DNA of 64,000 bases from Echinarachnius parma (GCA_037951105.1 JBAMJV010007213.1:1-64000), one strand, 5' to 3'; shown: positions 54,245 to 63,396, numbered from the stretch's first letter. The notes: a model not told the origin generated them from the letters alone. Made by a program: numbers and translations.

Positions 54245-57200
54245 CTGCATTGGGAAAGAGTAATTAGGAATAAGTGATATATAAATAATGTTTCACAACA
54301 TATTCATACAGATATAGAATTAATCATTTGTCTCTAGAAGTAAAGAATAGAAATGTGTAAGTTTCGGAAGCACGTGCTACAACAGGACTCACACTATTTA
54401 CGATAACAATATGATATATACATGTACATGTACCTTTGTTCCATTCCGTGACGTTGTAGAATTCGCAAGGATCTTCATTGACGTTATACAAGGCTGGCAT
54501 GTTTTCAGGTTCATATTATCACAATATATTAATGAATGGTATGCTTTTTAAAATCTTATTATGAAGTGAAATGACTTAATTTAATCACCACTCATTTATG
54601 TAATCATTATACAACAATATGATACATACCTTCATTCCATTCTGTAATGTTGCAGAATTTGCAAGGGTCTTACTTGATCTTATACACAAATAGTTACTGA
54701 GAAAGGTTATCAAACTTCACTGAAAAATTTGTTGATTTTCTTTCTGATTGTGAATTCACTAATTTAATCCTCTTTATCTAATAGTTTGTAAAAACAGTTT
54801 ACCTTCGTTCCATTCCGCCATGTCGTAGAATTTGGAAGGATGTTCCCTGATGTTATACACACATGGTTGTTGAGAGACAATGTCCCAGTTTGTTGATGCA
54901 TTGTTATGTTTTTCTTTGTTTGGGGCCATCAGATTCAGGGCCCAGGGGCTCGATTACGGACCAGCAACATTTGCCATGGTAATTAGCATCACTGGCTCTA
55001 ACTCATCGATGTCAATATGCTAGAATAACATAAAACTCAAAATAACTTGGCAGAGCACACATACCTCCCTTGTTCATTCAACCGTAAAGGCTTGCACTAG
55101 CATATTTAGAGATCAGTGGAACTAGGTCTGGTCCTGGGTCATGATCATGCTCTCGGCCACAGGTTTCAGGCTACTACTTGTGTTTGATTTGCCTGACTGG
55201 GCCACAATGCAAACAAGTTATTTCCTGACAAAGCATTACAAACCTTCATTCCATTCCGCGATGTTGTAGAATTCGCAAGGGTCTTCTCGGATGTTATAGA
55301 GACACGGTTTCTGAGAGACGCTGTCACAGTTGGTAGACGCGTTGGCGGGTTTTGGAGGACACGATACGACGAAGGAGTTGGGTACGGGACGGTAATCCTC
55401 CGTATCATTGCCTAGCCCTGTATAATTTGAGATCAGGGGTGTGTTTCACAGAGATCCTAAGTTGATCTTAGCACTAAGATGGTCTTAAATATTATGGAAA
55501 GACATTGTGTCTTGAAACAGTTTTGTAAAAGTTATGTTGAAATGCATAAAATGTTGATTTAAATCATATATATTTTCTAATTATCAAATGTCATGAAATT
55601 TGTGTGAAGATCATGAATCTCTTTGATATATGACTTGAATCAACATTTTATGCATTTCAACATAACTTTTACCAAACTGTTTCAAGACACCAGTGGCTTT
55701 CCATAACATTTAAGACCATCTTAGTGCTAAGATCAACTTAGGATCTTTGTGAAATACCCCCAGGGATATGAGGTAGTACCAGGAGAGCATTGGAAATGTA
55801 CCCTTCAAAGATGATTGCCCATATATTTGTGGTTTATTGGTAAGCCTACATTTGAGAGAAAAAATATAATAAGATATATTAAGTGTACAAGGAGAAAGAG
55901 CACATATTTCTCTGTAATTTGAGCCATGTTTGGTTACTTTACCTTCTTTCATAATTTGTTAAATTATCTTTATTAGTAATCACAGATCTCAATATTTTAG
56001 GAATAGCCTTAAATTGGCAACCAATTTTTTACATTTTCAAATCTCATTTCTTCATTCAAATGGACAATCTCAACAACAAATTAATCAATATTTGTCTTTA
56101 AACACAATAACTCCATTTTTTCTACATATTTAAATGCTAAAAGGCAGCAAAGAAGAAAGAGAAGAGAGTTGCCAATTTGATGAGGGAATTAACGATTGAG
56201 CACTCTTATCTTCAGGTGGGTACCAGCCTGACTAATAGCAGTCGTCACGGTCTCCAATGTGCAGCTTGTAATCTTTATTAGTGCGTAGATCACAATAATT
56301 TAGGAAAATCCTTAAATTGGCAATGCACTGTCACATTTTCAAATGAGAATTGAGAATTGGCAACATCACAAAAAAAACCAAAGATTTTTAAAAATTTCAA
56401 ATAACTAATCAATTTCCACCAATTTTGATCCTATTTAAAGAGATAAACAAATTAGGAGTTGCCAATTTGATAAGGGTGCTATGAAATTGTCGTGGATGGG
56501 CGCAGTACTCTTACCTTCAGGTGGGTACCAGCCCGAGTAATGGCCGCCGTCAAAATCTCCAACATGCAGTTTGTAATCCCCGATCCTGATGGCAGAATAG
56601 TTCAAGAACGGTTCGATGTTGTGCAGTATCTCATTTCTCGGGGAGGCAGTACCTCTGAAATGAAAAAAAAAAGAAGAAAAAAGAGGGGTCAATATAAATC
56701 AGGTTTGATGTTGATTCATGACATTAAATGGAGAATCCCCTTCCCAATTGGGCTACCTATGGAACAAAATGTAAAATAAAAACTGAATAATAATATTGCT
56801 GATCTTGGTGGTAGAGAAGGTATAAGAACTAGTTTTAACTGCTGAAATAAAATGTAAAATAATAATTACCTAAACCAGTTGATCTGAACAAAATTAGCAT
56901 GCTTTTTTAGATTGCCAGCACCTACCAAACCATAGTGGGAAACCCGTCACAAACAAAAATCATGTGATACATACCGTACATAGACCGTGACCAGCCCTGA
57001 TCAGGTTAGTATATCTTTTATTTCAAACAAAAATGGAAGATGTTTTGTTTGTGCTCGGCAGAATGTTTTTTTTAATTTTTATTTATGTGTTTATTGATTT
57101 TCAACAATTAAATCGTAAATCAAGGTAATCAATAAACAATCCAAAAAAAAAAATATATAAAAAAATAATAATAATAACAATAATAAAAGCAGCAGCTTAG

Positions 57201-57982
57201 CTCGGCAGAATGTAACATTTCAGCCCCTAAAATGCCCCCAAAAGCCCCTAAAAAAATCATACAAGAGTTCCCTGTAATTTGACAGAGTTCTATATAAAAC
57301 AATGCTTGGACTGTCAATCTGATGTCAGAAAGCAAGAAAAGAAAATCCCCAAAACAAAATAGATTCTTTTCCTTTAACTAATAAAATAATAATAATGATT
57401 ATTTTAGCACTATTCCATGTGAGTATCACTGCACTTTACACTATTATTATCACCTGGTCAACGTATACACACTGCATTCATTCCTGCACACAAAGTTTAC
57501 ATTTTTTCACTCCCTAGGGAGTATTCCAGCCAGCAGTCTCCTGTTAGAGGCACATAGTGTTACTTACAGTGAAATAGCATTCCACGTGTTGTATCCATCC
57601 AAAATCAAATTCCTGAGATTGTTTAGATTGCCACCAGCCAAATCATATGACGTGGGAAGCCGGTCGCACCACATCATGTGAAACATACATGTGAATGTGG
57701 TGTGGCAAGATTGGTAGAGCGTGCGCTTTCCGATCTCGAGATCCCGGGTTCGAACCCAGCGCACTCCGTTTGTCCTTCAGCAAGACAATTAATCCACATT
57801 GCTGCTCTCTACCCAGGAGTATAAATGGGTACTTGGTCGGGTGTTAATTAGCCTTCAGCGCCCGTTGGGCAGCTGGGCTAGTATGCTCCCCAGAGAGTTG
57901 AGATGGTGCGCAAGATAATTGTGCAGGTTTGACCTGTACCTGATGACCAAGGGTAATAATAAAGCACTATATGAATGTAATA

Positions 57983-58018
<36 letters not shown>

Positions 58019-61000
58019 ATGCAGACCCAAGCCCAAGCACCATCTGGAACCAGTCCTGATAAGGTTTTTATCTTTTATTGCAAACTAAATTGTACGATCT
58101 TATTTACTTACAGTAAAATAGCATTCCACGTGTCGTATCCATCCAAAATCAAATTCCTGAGATTTTAAAGATTTGAATTGCCTCCAGCCAAACCATATAT
58201 CGTGGGAAGCCGGTCGCACCCCCGGGGGGGGGGGGGGGGGGGGCACTCATGTGTAATGTAAGACGGGTATGTGCCGCTTAAAAGAACCCCTTTTTCACAC
58301 CCGATCGCAGCTCTAAAGATATCCGATTTTCAAAAATTGCCACTCCATAGACCCCCGGAATGACTTGGCTAGGTAGTTGAGTAGCGCCAAGTCCATTATT
58401 CTTCTTCTAGTTCGGCTCCATAGACCCTGTTGCACCACAAATTATCGTACCTGCACAAATTGTCGTAGGCGACAATTTGTGCAAAATGTTGACACCACAA
58501 ATTGTCGCTTTCTGCACAAATTGTCGTTTGCGACAATTTGTGGAGGCGACGGCGACAATTTGTGCTGGTAGCTGGCACCACAAATTGTCGCCACACATAC
58601 GGTCCTGTTCAAAGCCATGATGACATACATTTTGGATTAAAATGATCATTCTTGACATACGGATATATATATTGTTTTTTAGACTTATGTTTTTTTTTTC
58701 AATGGAAAAAGTTATTTACCATTTCCATCTAGAATTTGTACACCAAACACACAATTTAGTGATTTTGGGGCCGACGCTCACTTACAAACGGTCACTGTGT
58801 GACTTCGGAATAGTATACCCGGTCGTCGCAAATTTGGTCTCAAAAGACTTCAATACAAAAAAAAACCCCCATGAAGTCACGCGGCGATACCTGCGTGCGA
58901 GGCGGAATTATCACGCGAAAGGTCGAGCCCCCCCCCCCCCCCAGGCCTGGTTGAATACAAATTTCTTTTGACATCGAATACAAAAACATAACAATTTTAA
59001 TTATTACAAAGACAGCACGAATAAATAAACCATGTATTCACAAACGTAAATACAAAAAAAGACAAGAAATAAAAAAGGGGACAAATCATTACCCCCCCCC
59101 CCCCCCCAGCTCATAAACACCCATGAAAGGTACCTAGCTAGAAACTGAAGGAAAAGCAGAAATACAACCGAAAATCACATAAAAACGAATATTAACACAT
59201 GCTCACACATGGCTTTTTTTTTTTTTTAAGTTGTCTCGAGGCCAATTTGTAGTGTTCTTTAATGGTCTCGGCCCCAAAACCAAATAGTCTCAGTCTCGGC
59301 CTCGAGATGTGTTGACGGATCTCGGTCTCTGCTTCGTAAAAATCTTCCACTGGTGTCGACACCGAGGCCGGCCTCGAGTCCACCAAAACTGATTATTATT
59401 ATTATCATCATCATCATCTTTGTAGCTTGAAGACAGCGACTGACGACAATTTGTGCAATATACGACAATTTGTGGTGTGAGGTTTTACGTGATTTCACAA
59501 ATTGTCGCCGGGTATGAGGACGGCGAGAGCAACACAAATTGTCGCAAACGACAATTTGTGCAGGAGGCGACAATTTGTGGCGTGAAATTTTGCACAAATT
59601 GTCGCCTACGACAATTTGTGCAGGTACGACAATTTGTGGTGCAACAGACCCCCTGAATGACTTGGCTATGTATTTGAGTAGCGCCAAGTCCATTATTCTT
59701 CTTCCAATTCAGCTCCTTGGACCACCATTTGAGCCTTTTTGAGGGTTTCCGTAGGTCTTTGGCAGCTCAAGTCTATATGTATTTTGTAGTTTTAGTCTGC
59801 TCCTTAGACCCCTTAACTCCCGTTTCAGGGTTTTTGTAGCTCCAAAGACCCTATATTTTGTGCTTGTAGTCAGCTCTTCAGACCCCCATTCAGAGTTCCG
59901 TGAGGCACACCCCGGTCAAAAAAAAATTTGAGTGCCCCCCCCCCCCCCCCCGGGGTCGCACCACATCATGTGAAACATACATGTAGACACAAGCCCAAGC
60001 ACTATCAGGACCAGTCCTGATAAAGTTTTTATCTTTTATTGTAAACTAAATGTGACCGGCTATAGCAAGACCTGGCACTTGTCGGTAATTCATGTTTTGA
60101 AGAAATGGCCATTTTAAGTTCACACAATGTGTGTAAAAGACCTACATGTATGATTGTAAAGTTAAAACATTGTATCTTCGTTAACTATTGACCAATTAGG
60201 TAGAACAAATCATCAAATGAAAGCTTGTCATAAGGCCTTTGTAATGATATGAAAATGTACATTTTGTTTTTTTATCGACAAGTGCCGGGTTTTGCTATAG
60301 CCGGTCACAAATTGTAAGACCTTTTATTTACTTACAGTGAAATAGCATTCCAGGTGTCGTATCCATCCAAATTCAAATTCCTGAGATTTTTGGGGTTGCC
60401 ACCTGCCAGGCCATAAATCGTAGGAAACCAGTCGCAAACATGCATCATGTGGTCGCTGAATCTGCACAAAGATAATTATGGAAATTATGCTCAATAACTC
60501 ACAGATACTTTAAATTAATTTATACAATTACAGTCATCCACACTTACCTTTTTTGTCAGTGGCCCGGCTGGGCCAGTGAAATAATTTCTTCTCCCTTTCT
60601 GGTGGCCCGAGAGAAAAATTTACTAGCCCAAATAAATTTTTGTTATTTCAATATAAACTTTTTACTATTCAAAATATCACTCTTTCCTGATCAAACCTGT
60701 GATTATAGATGAAACATGACATGGAAGAAAACAAGATCTTTCTGTTTTTGTCAATTTCAGGTTGAAAATCTGCTTGCCCAATCGGGCCACCAAAATATGA
60801 CTTTTGTACATATTTGCTGGCCCGAAGTGCAATTTCACTGGCCCTGGGCCAGCGGGCCAGTGTGAGTGTCGACCCCTGCTATATACCATAAATGTGGTTA
60901 TCTCCCTCCCCCCCCCACCCCCCCCCCCCACAAACTGGACAAGTAGAGCCCAGGGGGATGTTGCTCAACCATTAACAATTTATTGTAAAGTTGTGACTAA

Positions 61001-61699
61001 TTGCAAGTTAGAAAAATGTGACTAAAAGTGCAAATCTTTTTGTTTCAAACATGCTTATTTTATTGCAATTAATTAATTGCAACGTTTTTATTGCAAATCT
61101 TCTGCCACAGGGCTTTGGTCTAATGATACAATTAGCTATATGAGAACATCTTCTAAGTAAATTTTGTGGATTTTGACAATGTTACTACACCCCTTTAATG
61201 ATACTATTGATTATAAAAAGGTAAGTGCATTGCTTGAATTTGATCTACCTTCCCGGGCGGCGAATTAGAGGACTGTTTATGAAGGCCGTCCCCCTAACTT
61301 CGCCTTCCCATATTAGGTGTGCTTATGTTATTTGTTTCTATATATTTTCATTCGAGAGCGTTGGTCGCCACTTATCATGAAACATCGATCACAAACATTG
61401 TTACTGTACCTTTAAGGATAATATTGATTAGAAAGATGTATACACAACACATATTTTAATTTACCTTCCAGGGCGAACAATTAGGGGACTGTTTATGAAC
61501 GCCGTCCCCCTAACTCCGCCTTCCCATAAAGTGTGCTTGCACCCTCTCAGGGGCCAGTTACTGGCGTGGTTTCCATCATAACCATGAGTAGGTCCGCCGT
61601 TATCCGTAGTGAAGATGATGACCGAGTTGTCATAGAGACCCGCATCTTTTAGGGTCTGCGTTACATTGCCTACCGAGTCGTCCAAGGCTGATACCATAG
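54096..61699 (-). CDS. Arylsulfatase B-like sulfatase, C-terminal half (five exons; 5' part outside the window)
   Basis: Minus-strand exons in order: 61699-61465, 60461-60336, 56654-56515, 55417-55244, 54244-54096. All junctions have AG/GT and matching phases (1, 2, 2, 1, 1), giving 273 complete codons and a TAA stop. The protein shows FTTDNGG (metal-binding Asp-Asn of sulfatases), LRGCKHTLWEGGVRG (the conserved Lys next to the active site in ARSB), HVCDWFPTIYGLAGG, LDGYDTWNAIS, ASPRNEILHNI, PCLYNIREDPCEFYNIAEWN and LEEYRQTAVPPRNKDPDP. Order and motifs match the ARSB/ARSI/ARSJ group. The enzyme would hydrolyse sulfate esters of glycans, in lysosome or secreted. The C-x-P-S-R formylglycine site belongs to N-terminal exons, which are not in the window, so activity cannot be judged. 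Partial copies flank each exon. Confidence 0.92.
54434..54503 (-). pseudogene. Partial copy 3 of the PCEFYN exon, donor kept
   Basis: Minus strand reads LYNVNEDPCEFYNVTEWNK up to a GTACATG donor, in the same phase as the real exon and with conservative changes. The upstream half of the exon and an acceptor are not recognisable. It is either a relic or an alternative exon. Confidence 0.75.
54630..54716 (-). pseudogene. Partial copy 2 of the PCEFYN exon, with a stop
   Basis: Minus strand matches the NIREDPCEFYNIAEWNE region (DPCKFCNITEWNE), with donor GTATGT, but TAA falls where the Glu codon of RED should be. It cannot be read through. Confidence 0.8.
54803..54925 (-). pseudogene. Partial copy 1 of the PCEFYN exon, open frame
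   Basis: Minus strand reads NASTNWDIVSQQPC, VYNIREHPSKFYD and MAEWNE to a GTAAACTG donor, all in frame. The Cys of SxNCD and DPCE are replaced (Trp, Ser), so disulfides of the family would be lost. The 5' part of the exon is missing. Confidence 0.8.
54938..55165. repeat. Dispersed repeat, inverted partner of 10930-11157
   Basis: GGGGCTCGATTACGGACCAG and TGGGTCATGATCATGCTCTC match the other copy on the opposite strand. It lies between sulfatase exon copy 1 and the real exon at 55244. Confidence 0.85.
55244..55417 (-). CDS. Sulfatase exon PCLYNIREDPCEFYNIAEWNE
   Basis: Minus-strand acceptor AATTATACAG before 55417 and donor GTTTGT after 55244. It reads GNDTEDYRPVPNSFVVSC, PPKPANASTNCDSVSQ, KPCLYNIREDPCEFYN and IAEWNE. 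The PCLxNIxEDPCE block with its cysteines is typical near the C-terminus of ARSB-like enzymes. Two Asn-X-Thr/Ser sites (NDT, NAS) fit a secretory protein. Phase 1 in and out. Three partial copies lie downstream (54803, 54630 and 54434). Confidence 0.92.
55437..55761. mobile_element. 325-bp palindromic MITE in a sulfatase intron
   Basis: Arms GAGATCCTAAGTTGATCTTA, GCACTAAGATGGTCTTAAAT and AATGCATAAAATGTTGATT recur inverted to the right end GATCTTTGTGAAATACCCCC. Confidence 0.88.
56210..56290 (-). pseudogene. Partial copy of the GWYPPE exon with broken donor
   Basis: The plus strand CTTCAGGTGGGTACCAGCC matches the 3' end of the exon at 56515. The donor GT is changed to AT (minus strand GAAG|ATAAGAG), so it cannot splice as the real exon does. 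Similarity fades past about 56290. Confidence 0.8.
56515..56654 (-). CDS. Sulfatase exon ASPRNEILHNI to GWYPPE
   Basis: Minus-strand acceptor TTCATTTCAG before 56654 and donor GTAAGAG after 56515. It encodes GTASPRNEILHNIEPF, SAIRIGDYKLHVGDFDGG and YSGWYPPE (46 codons). SPRxEILHNI and AIRxGDxKL are family hallmarks. Phase 2 in, phase 1 out. A partial copy with a broken donor lies at 56210-56290. Confidence 0.92.
56885..56985 (-). pseudogene. Copy D of the HVCDWFPTI exon, most decayed
   Basis: Plus strand AGATTGCCAGCACCTACCAA, then CCATAGTGGGAAACCCGTC and CATGTGATACATAC, matches the middle and 5' part of the exon at 60336. Its 3' end and donor are gone. The segment after it resembles the intron next to copies B and C (CAGCCCTGAT...ATCTTTTATT). 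Confidence 0.7.
57370..57555 (-). mobile_element. SINE copy, minus strand, diverged
   Basis: Tail-like AATAATAATGATTATTTTAG, ATTATCACCTGGTCAACG and TCACTCCCTAGGGAG follow the order of the other copies. It lies next to sulfatase exon copy C. Confidence 0.6.
57568..57692 (-). pseudogene. Copy C of the HVCDWFPTI exon, open frame, SINE beside it
   Basis: Minus strand reads MMWCDRLPTSYDLAGG, NLNNLRNLILDGYN and TWNAIS to an intact GTAAGT donor. The frame is open, but the acceptor side is displaced by a SINE (about 57691-58017). The conserved HV and W of HVxDWxPTI are changed. Likely non-functional, though the donor and coding likeness are notable. Confidence 0.82.
57691..58017 (+). mobile_element. 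tRNA-derived SINE with (ATT)n tail, nearly full length
   Basis: Box A-like TGGCAAGATTGGTAGAGC and box B-like GGGTTCGAACCC, then GTCCTTCAGCAAGACA, CCCAGGAGTATAAATGGGTA, GATGACCAAGGGTAATAATA and a tail of ATT repeats. ACATG occurs on both sides. Copies elsewhere in the window share the body. Confidence 0.85.
58436..58592. repeat. Left cluster of CGACAATTTGTG motifs
   Basis: About eight copies of the 12-mer CGACAATTTGTG in both orientations within 157 bases, one degenerate. They form several short hairpins. This is the left arm of the nested foldback element. Confidence 0.9.
59444..59640. repeat. Right cluster of CGACAATTTGTG motifs
   Basis: About nine copies of the same 12-mer in both orientations within 197 bases, forming the right arm of the foldback element. 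Clustered subterminal motifs of this type are usual transposase binding sites. Confidence 0.9.
60051..60309. mobile_element. TIR MITE (TGTGACCGGCTATAGCAA ends)
   Basis: 259 bp with inverted ends TGTGACCGGCTATAGC and GCTATAGCCGGTCACA. It sits in the sulfatase intron between copy B and the real exon; the corresponding site near 58090 (AAACTAAATTGTA) is empty. A related copy lies at 62962-63213. Confidence 0.88.
60336..60461 (-). CDS. Sulfatase exon MMHVCDWFPTI to NAIS
   Basis: Minus-strand acceptor TTGTGCAG before 60461 and donor GTAAGT after 60336. With the two bases carried over it reads RFSDHMMHVCDWFPTIYG, LAGGNPKNLRNLNLDGYD and TWNAIS. HVxDWxPTIxGLAGG and LDGYDxWNAIS are highly conserved in ARSB-type sulfatases. 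Phase 2 in, phase 2 out. Three degraded copies follow downstream, near 58.1, 57.6 and 56.9 kb. Confidence 0.93.
61249..61326 (-). pseudogene. Copy of the 3' part of the DNGG exon
   Basis: Plus strand CTTCCCGGGCGGCGAATTAG and GGACTGTTTATGAAGGCCGT match 61465-61542, covering WEGGVRG to RPG. The donor GTAGAT is kept; the 5' part of the exon and an acceptor are absent. Confidence 0.82.
61465..61699 (-). CDS. Sulfatase exon with DNGG and WEGGVRG motifs
   Basis: Minus-strand acceptor CTCTTTGCAG before 61699 and donor GTAAAT after 61465. It encodes MVSALDDSVGNVTQTLKDAG, then SVIIFTTDNGGPTHGYDG, LRGCKHTLWEGGVRG and SPLIVRPG (77 full codons). DN of DNGG ligates the active-site calcium in known sulfatases, and the Lys after LRGC contacts the sulfate. 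Phase 1 in, phase 2 out. Partial copies lie on both sides: 61851-61940 (5' part) and 61249-61326 (3' part). Confidence 0.93.
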
Positions 61700-61850
61700 C
61701 TGCAAAGAGGCAAAAAAAGAAAAAGAAAGAAAAAGAGACAAAAATTTGAATATTTTGTTTTAAGTACATGTAGCAGCTTTTAGATTCTCATAATCTTCAT
61801 ATAACATTTTGTTTGACATAGCTTCTAATTGATTTATCATTTTCTGTTGT

Positions 61851-61940
61851 GGAGATGATGACCACGTTGTCATAGAGACCTGCATCTCTTATAGTCTGTG
61901 TTACGTTGCCTACCGAGTCATCCAAGAGCTGATACCATAG
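61851..61940 (-). pseudogene. Copy of the 5' part of the DNGG exon, frameshifted
   Basis: Matches 61609-61699 with its acceptor (CTTTGCAG|CTATGGTATC). An extra base in the Ser-Ala-Leu region shifts the frame, and the match stops before DNGG. The intron behind it is also duplicated (61765-61830 resembles 61970-62030), so the unit is about 241 bp. Confidence 0.82.
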
Positions 61941-62284
61941 CTGCAAAGAGGCAAAAAAAAGAAAAAAACTAATAACATTTTGGTTGATATAGCTTCTTTT
62001 AGATTCTCATATTTTTCCTCATACAACATATTGATTCTGTATCAGTACTGTAGTTTAAATGCCCTTGACTGCTTTCCGTAGTTTTTTTGTAACAAAATCA
62101 GTTCAATTTCAGAGCTGAAGAAATGCAGATAAAATGAAAATTCATGACCTTCTATGACTCATCAGCTAGTTAAAAAATTTCCCTGACATTCAAAGCCTGG
62201 AAAACAAAAAATGTGAATTCCATGACTTTCCAAGTTTTTAAAGCCATGTGTGAACCCTGTATTCCTGGGCCCCCCGTGTCATGT

Positions 62285-62695
62285 TTTTGAGTCAAATTAC
62301 CCTTTCCTTTCCTTAAAAGACAAGAGGGCGCTCTCTAAAAAAGCATTGGTTTCAACCATTTTCCATACAAGATTAGGCATGTGATGTTTTGTTGAAATAA
62401 TGATTAGATAGTGAACGATATAAAAACCTTTTTTTTTATTTTTGAAAAAGTGTAGGACTAGGCATTTTTTATTAAAAAAAAAAAGAAATTGAATAAATCT
62501 GGACCCAGATTTATTCTGATCGGATATAGTAATTGATATTTCAGCCGTTTCTGAACCTATTTTGATCAAATAACGTTTATTCTGTCTTTAAATTTGTATG
62601 CTCTTTCAAATTTCACATTCAGTTTTCCATTACATCACACATTTTTTTTTTGTGCAGCCCCAGTTATATACCAAAACTGAACTACCCCTTTAACA
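62285..62695 (-). mobile_element. TTAA-family element, minus strand, truncated
   Basis: GAGGGCGCTCTCTAAAAAAG, GGTTTCAACCATTTTCC, GATATTTCAGCCGTTTCTG and the end CTGAACTACCCCTTTAA. Confidence 0.85.
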
Positions 62696-62961
62696 TAACA
62701 GCGAGACTAACAATAGCCATATTTTAATGAGCTGTGCACCAATTTTAGCATCTCGTTTCTGATGAAGAGAGACGCAAAAATGCACCTCTTTTGTTCTCAT
62801 ATCCTGTGTAGATCTGGATTAGCGCCCCAAGCGCAAAGGGGCGGTTGAACATTTTGCAGGCTTTTACTTTGTGTTTTGTTATTTAAACTACACCTACCCA
62901 CACATTTGTTGTTAAATTATATATATATTTTCGGTCAAATTATTACTATCATATTTATGTA

Positions 62962-63213
62962 TGTGACCAGTTAAAGCAAAACCCTGCACTTGTTGGTAAT
63001 TCATGTTTTGAAGTAGTGGGCATTTTAAGTTCGCATAATGTGTGTAAAAGACTTATGATTGTAAAATTGAAACAATCCTATCTTCGCCAATTATTGACCA
63101 ATTTCTTGGAACAAAGCATCAAATGAAAGCTTGTGATGAGAACTTTCTAATGGCATGGCAATCTACATTTTGATTTTTACCAACAAGTGAGGGTTTTGCT
63201 ATAGCTGGTCACA
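62962..63213. mobile_element. TIR MITE, second copy of the TGTGACC family
   Basis: Ends TGTGACCAGTTAAAGC and GCTATAGCTGGTCACA; the interior matches 60051-60309 (GGTAATTCATGTTTTGAAG, AAATGAAAGCTTGT). Confidence 0.88.
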
Positions 63214-63226
63214 TATATATATATTA

Positions 63227-63396
63227 AACAAATATACCATGCACTGAGAGCCTCTAGTTGAAATTATGGATTCCGAGGTGACAGGAAAAGCACTATGTTC
63301 TGAGGGTCGTAGACCCGAAGAACATAGTGCTTTTTCTGTCACCGAGGAATCCATAATTTCACTAGTGGCTCGAAATAGTGCATGATATATTTGTTT
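63227..63396. mobile_element. Palindromic element, 170 bp
   Basis: Arms AATTATGGATTCCGAGGTGA, CAGGAAAAGCACTATGTTCT and their inverses around GAGGGTCGTAGACCC; outer AAACAAATAT...CATGCAC is also inverted. A near-perfect hairpin. Confidence 0.85.

Larger units (their letters stand above)
58221..59954. mobile_element. TIR transposon (1.73 kb, 8-bp target duplication) with a nested foldback element
   Basis: The ends are CCCGGGGGGG...CACTCA and TGAGTGCCCC...CCCGGG, inverted to each other, flanked by GTCGCACC (58213-58220 and 59955-59962). Exon copies A and C show the site without insertion. An 8-bp duplication fits hAT-type elements. There is no transposase. Inside, a foldback region about 58429-59646 begins GTTGCACCACAAATT and ends with its inverse; a direct repeat of about 70 bp flanks it (about 58353-58420 and 59647-59714, with AATGACTTGGCTA and GTAGCGCCAAGTCC). 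Confidence 0.85.
58112..59975 (-). pseudogene. Copy B of the HVCDWFPTI exon, split by a nested transposon
   Basis: Plus-strand 58112-58220 matches the exon's 3' part and continues at 59955-59975 after a 1734-bp insertion. The 8 bases GTCGCACC are present on both sides. The copy also has a small insertion near 58170 and the donor GTAAGT. Neighbouring intron DNA matches that near copies A and C. Confidence 0.85.

Noticed and set aside
58407-59742. Several Cys/Gln-rich frames near 58.4-58.6 and 59.3-59.7 kb
   Set aside because: They are translations of the CGACAATTTGTG motif clusters (QIV, NLC repeats).
60545-60930. Minus-strand frame with TGGCCCG-rich repeats, possible gene
   Set aside because: Repeated GGCCCG(A/C) words and a C-rich end look like a transposon remnant; no domain is recognised.
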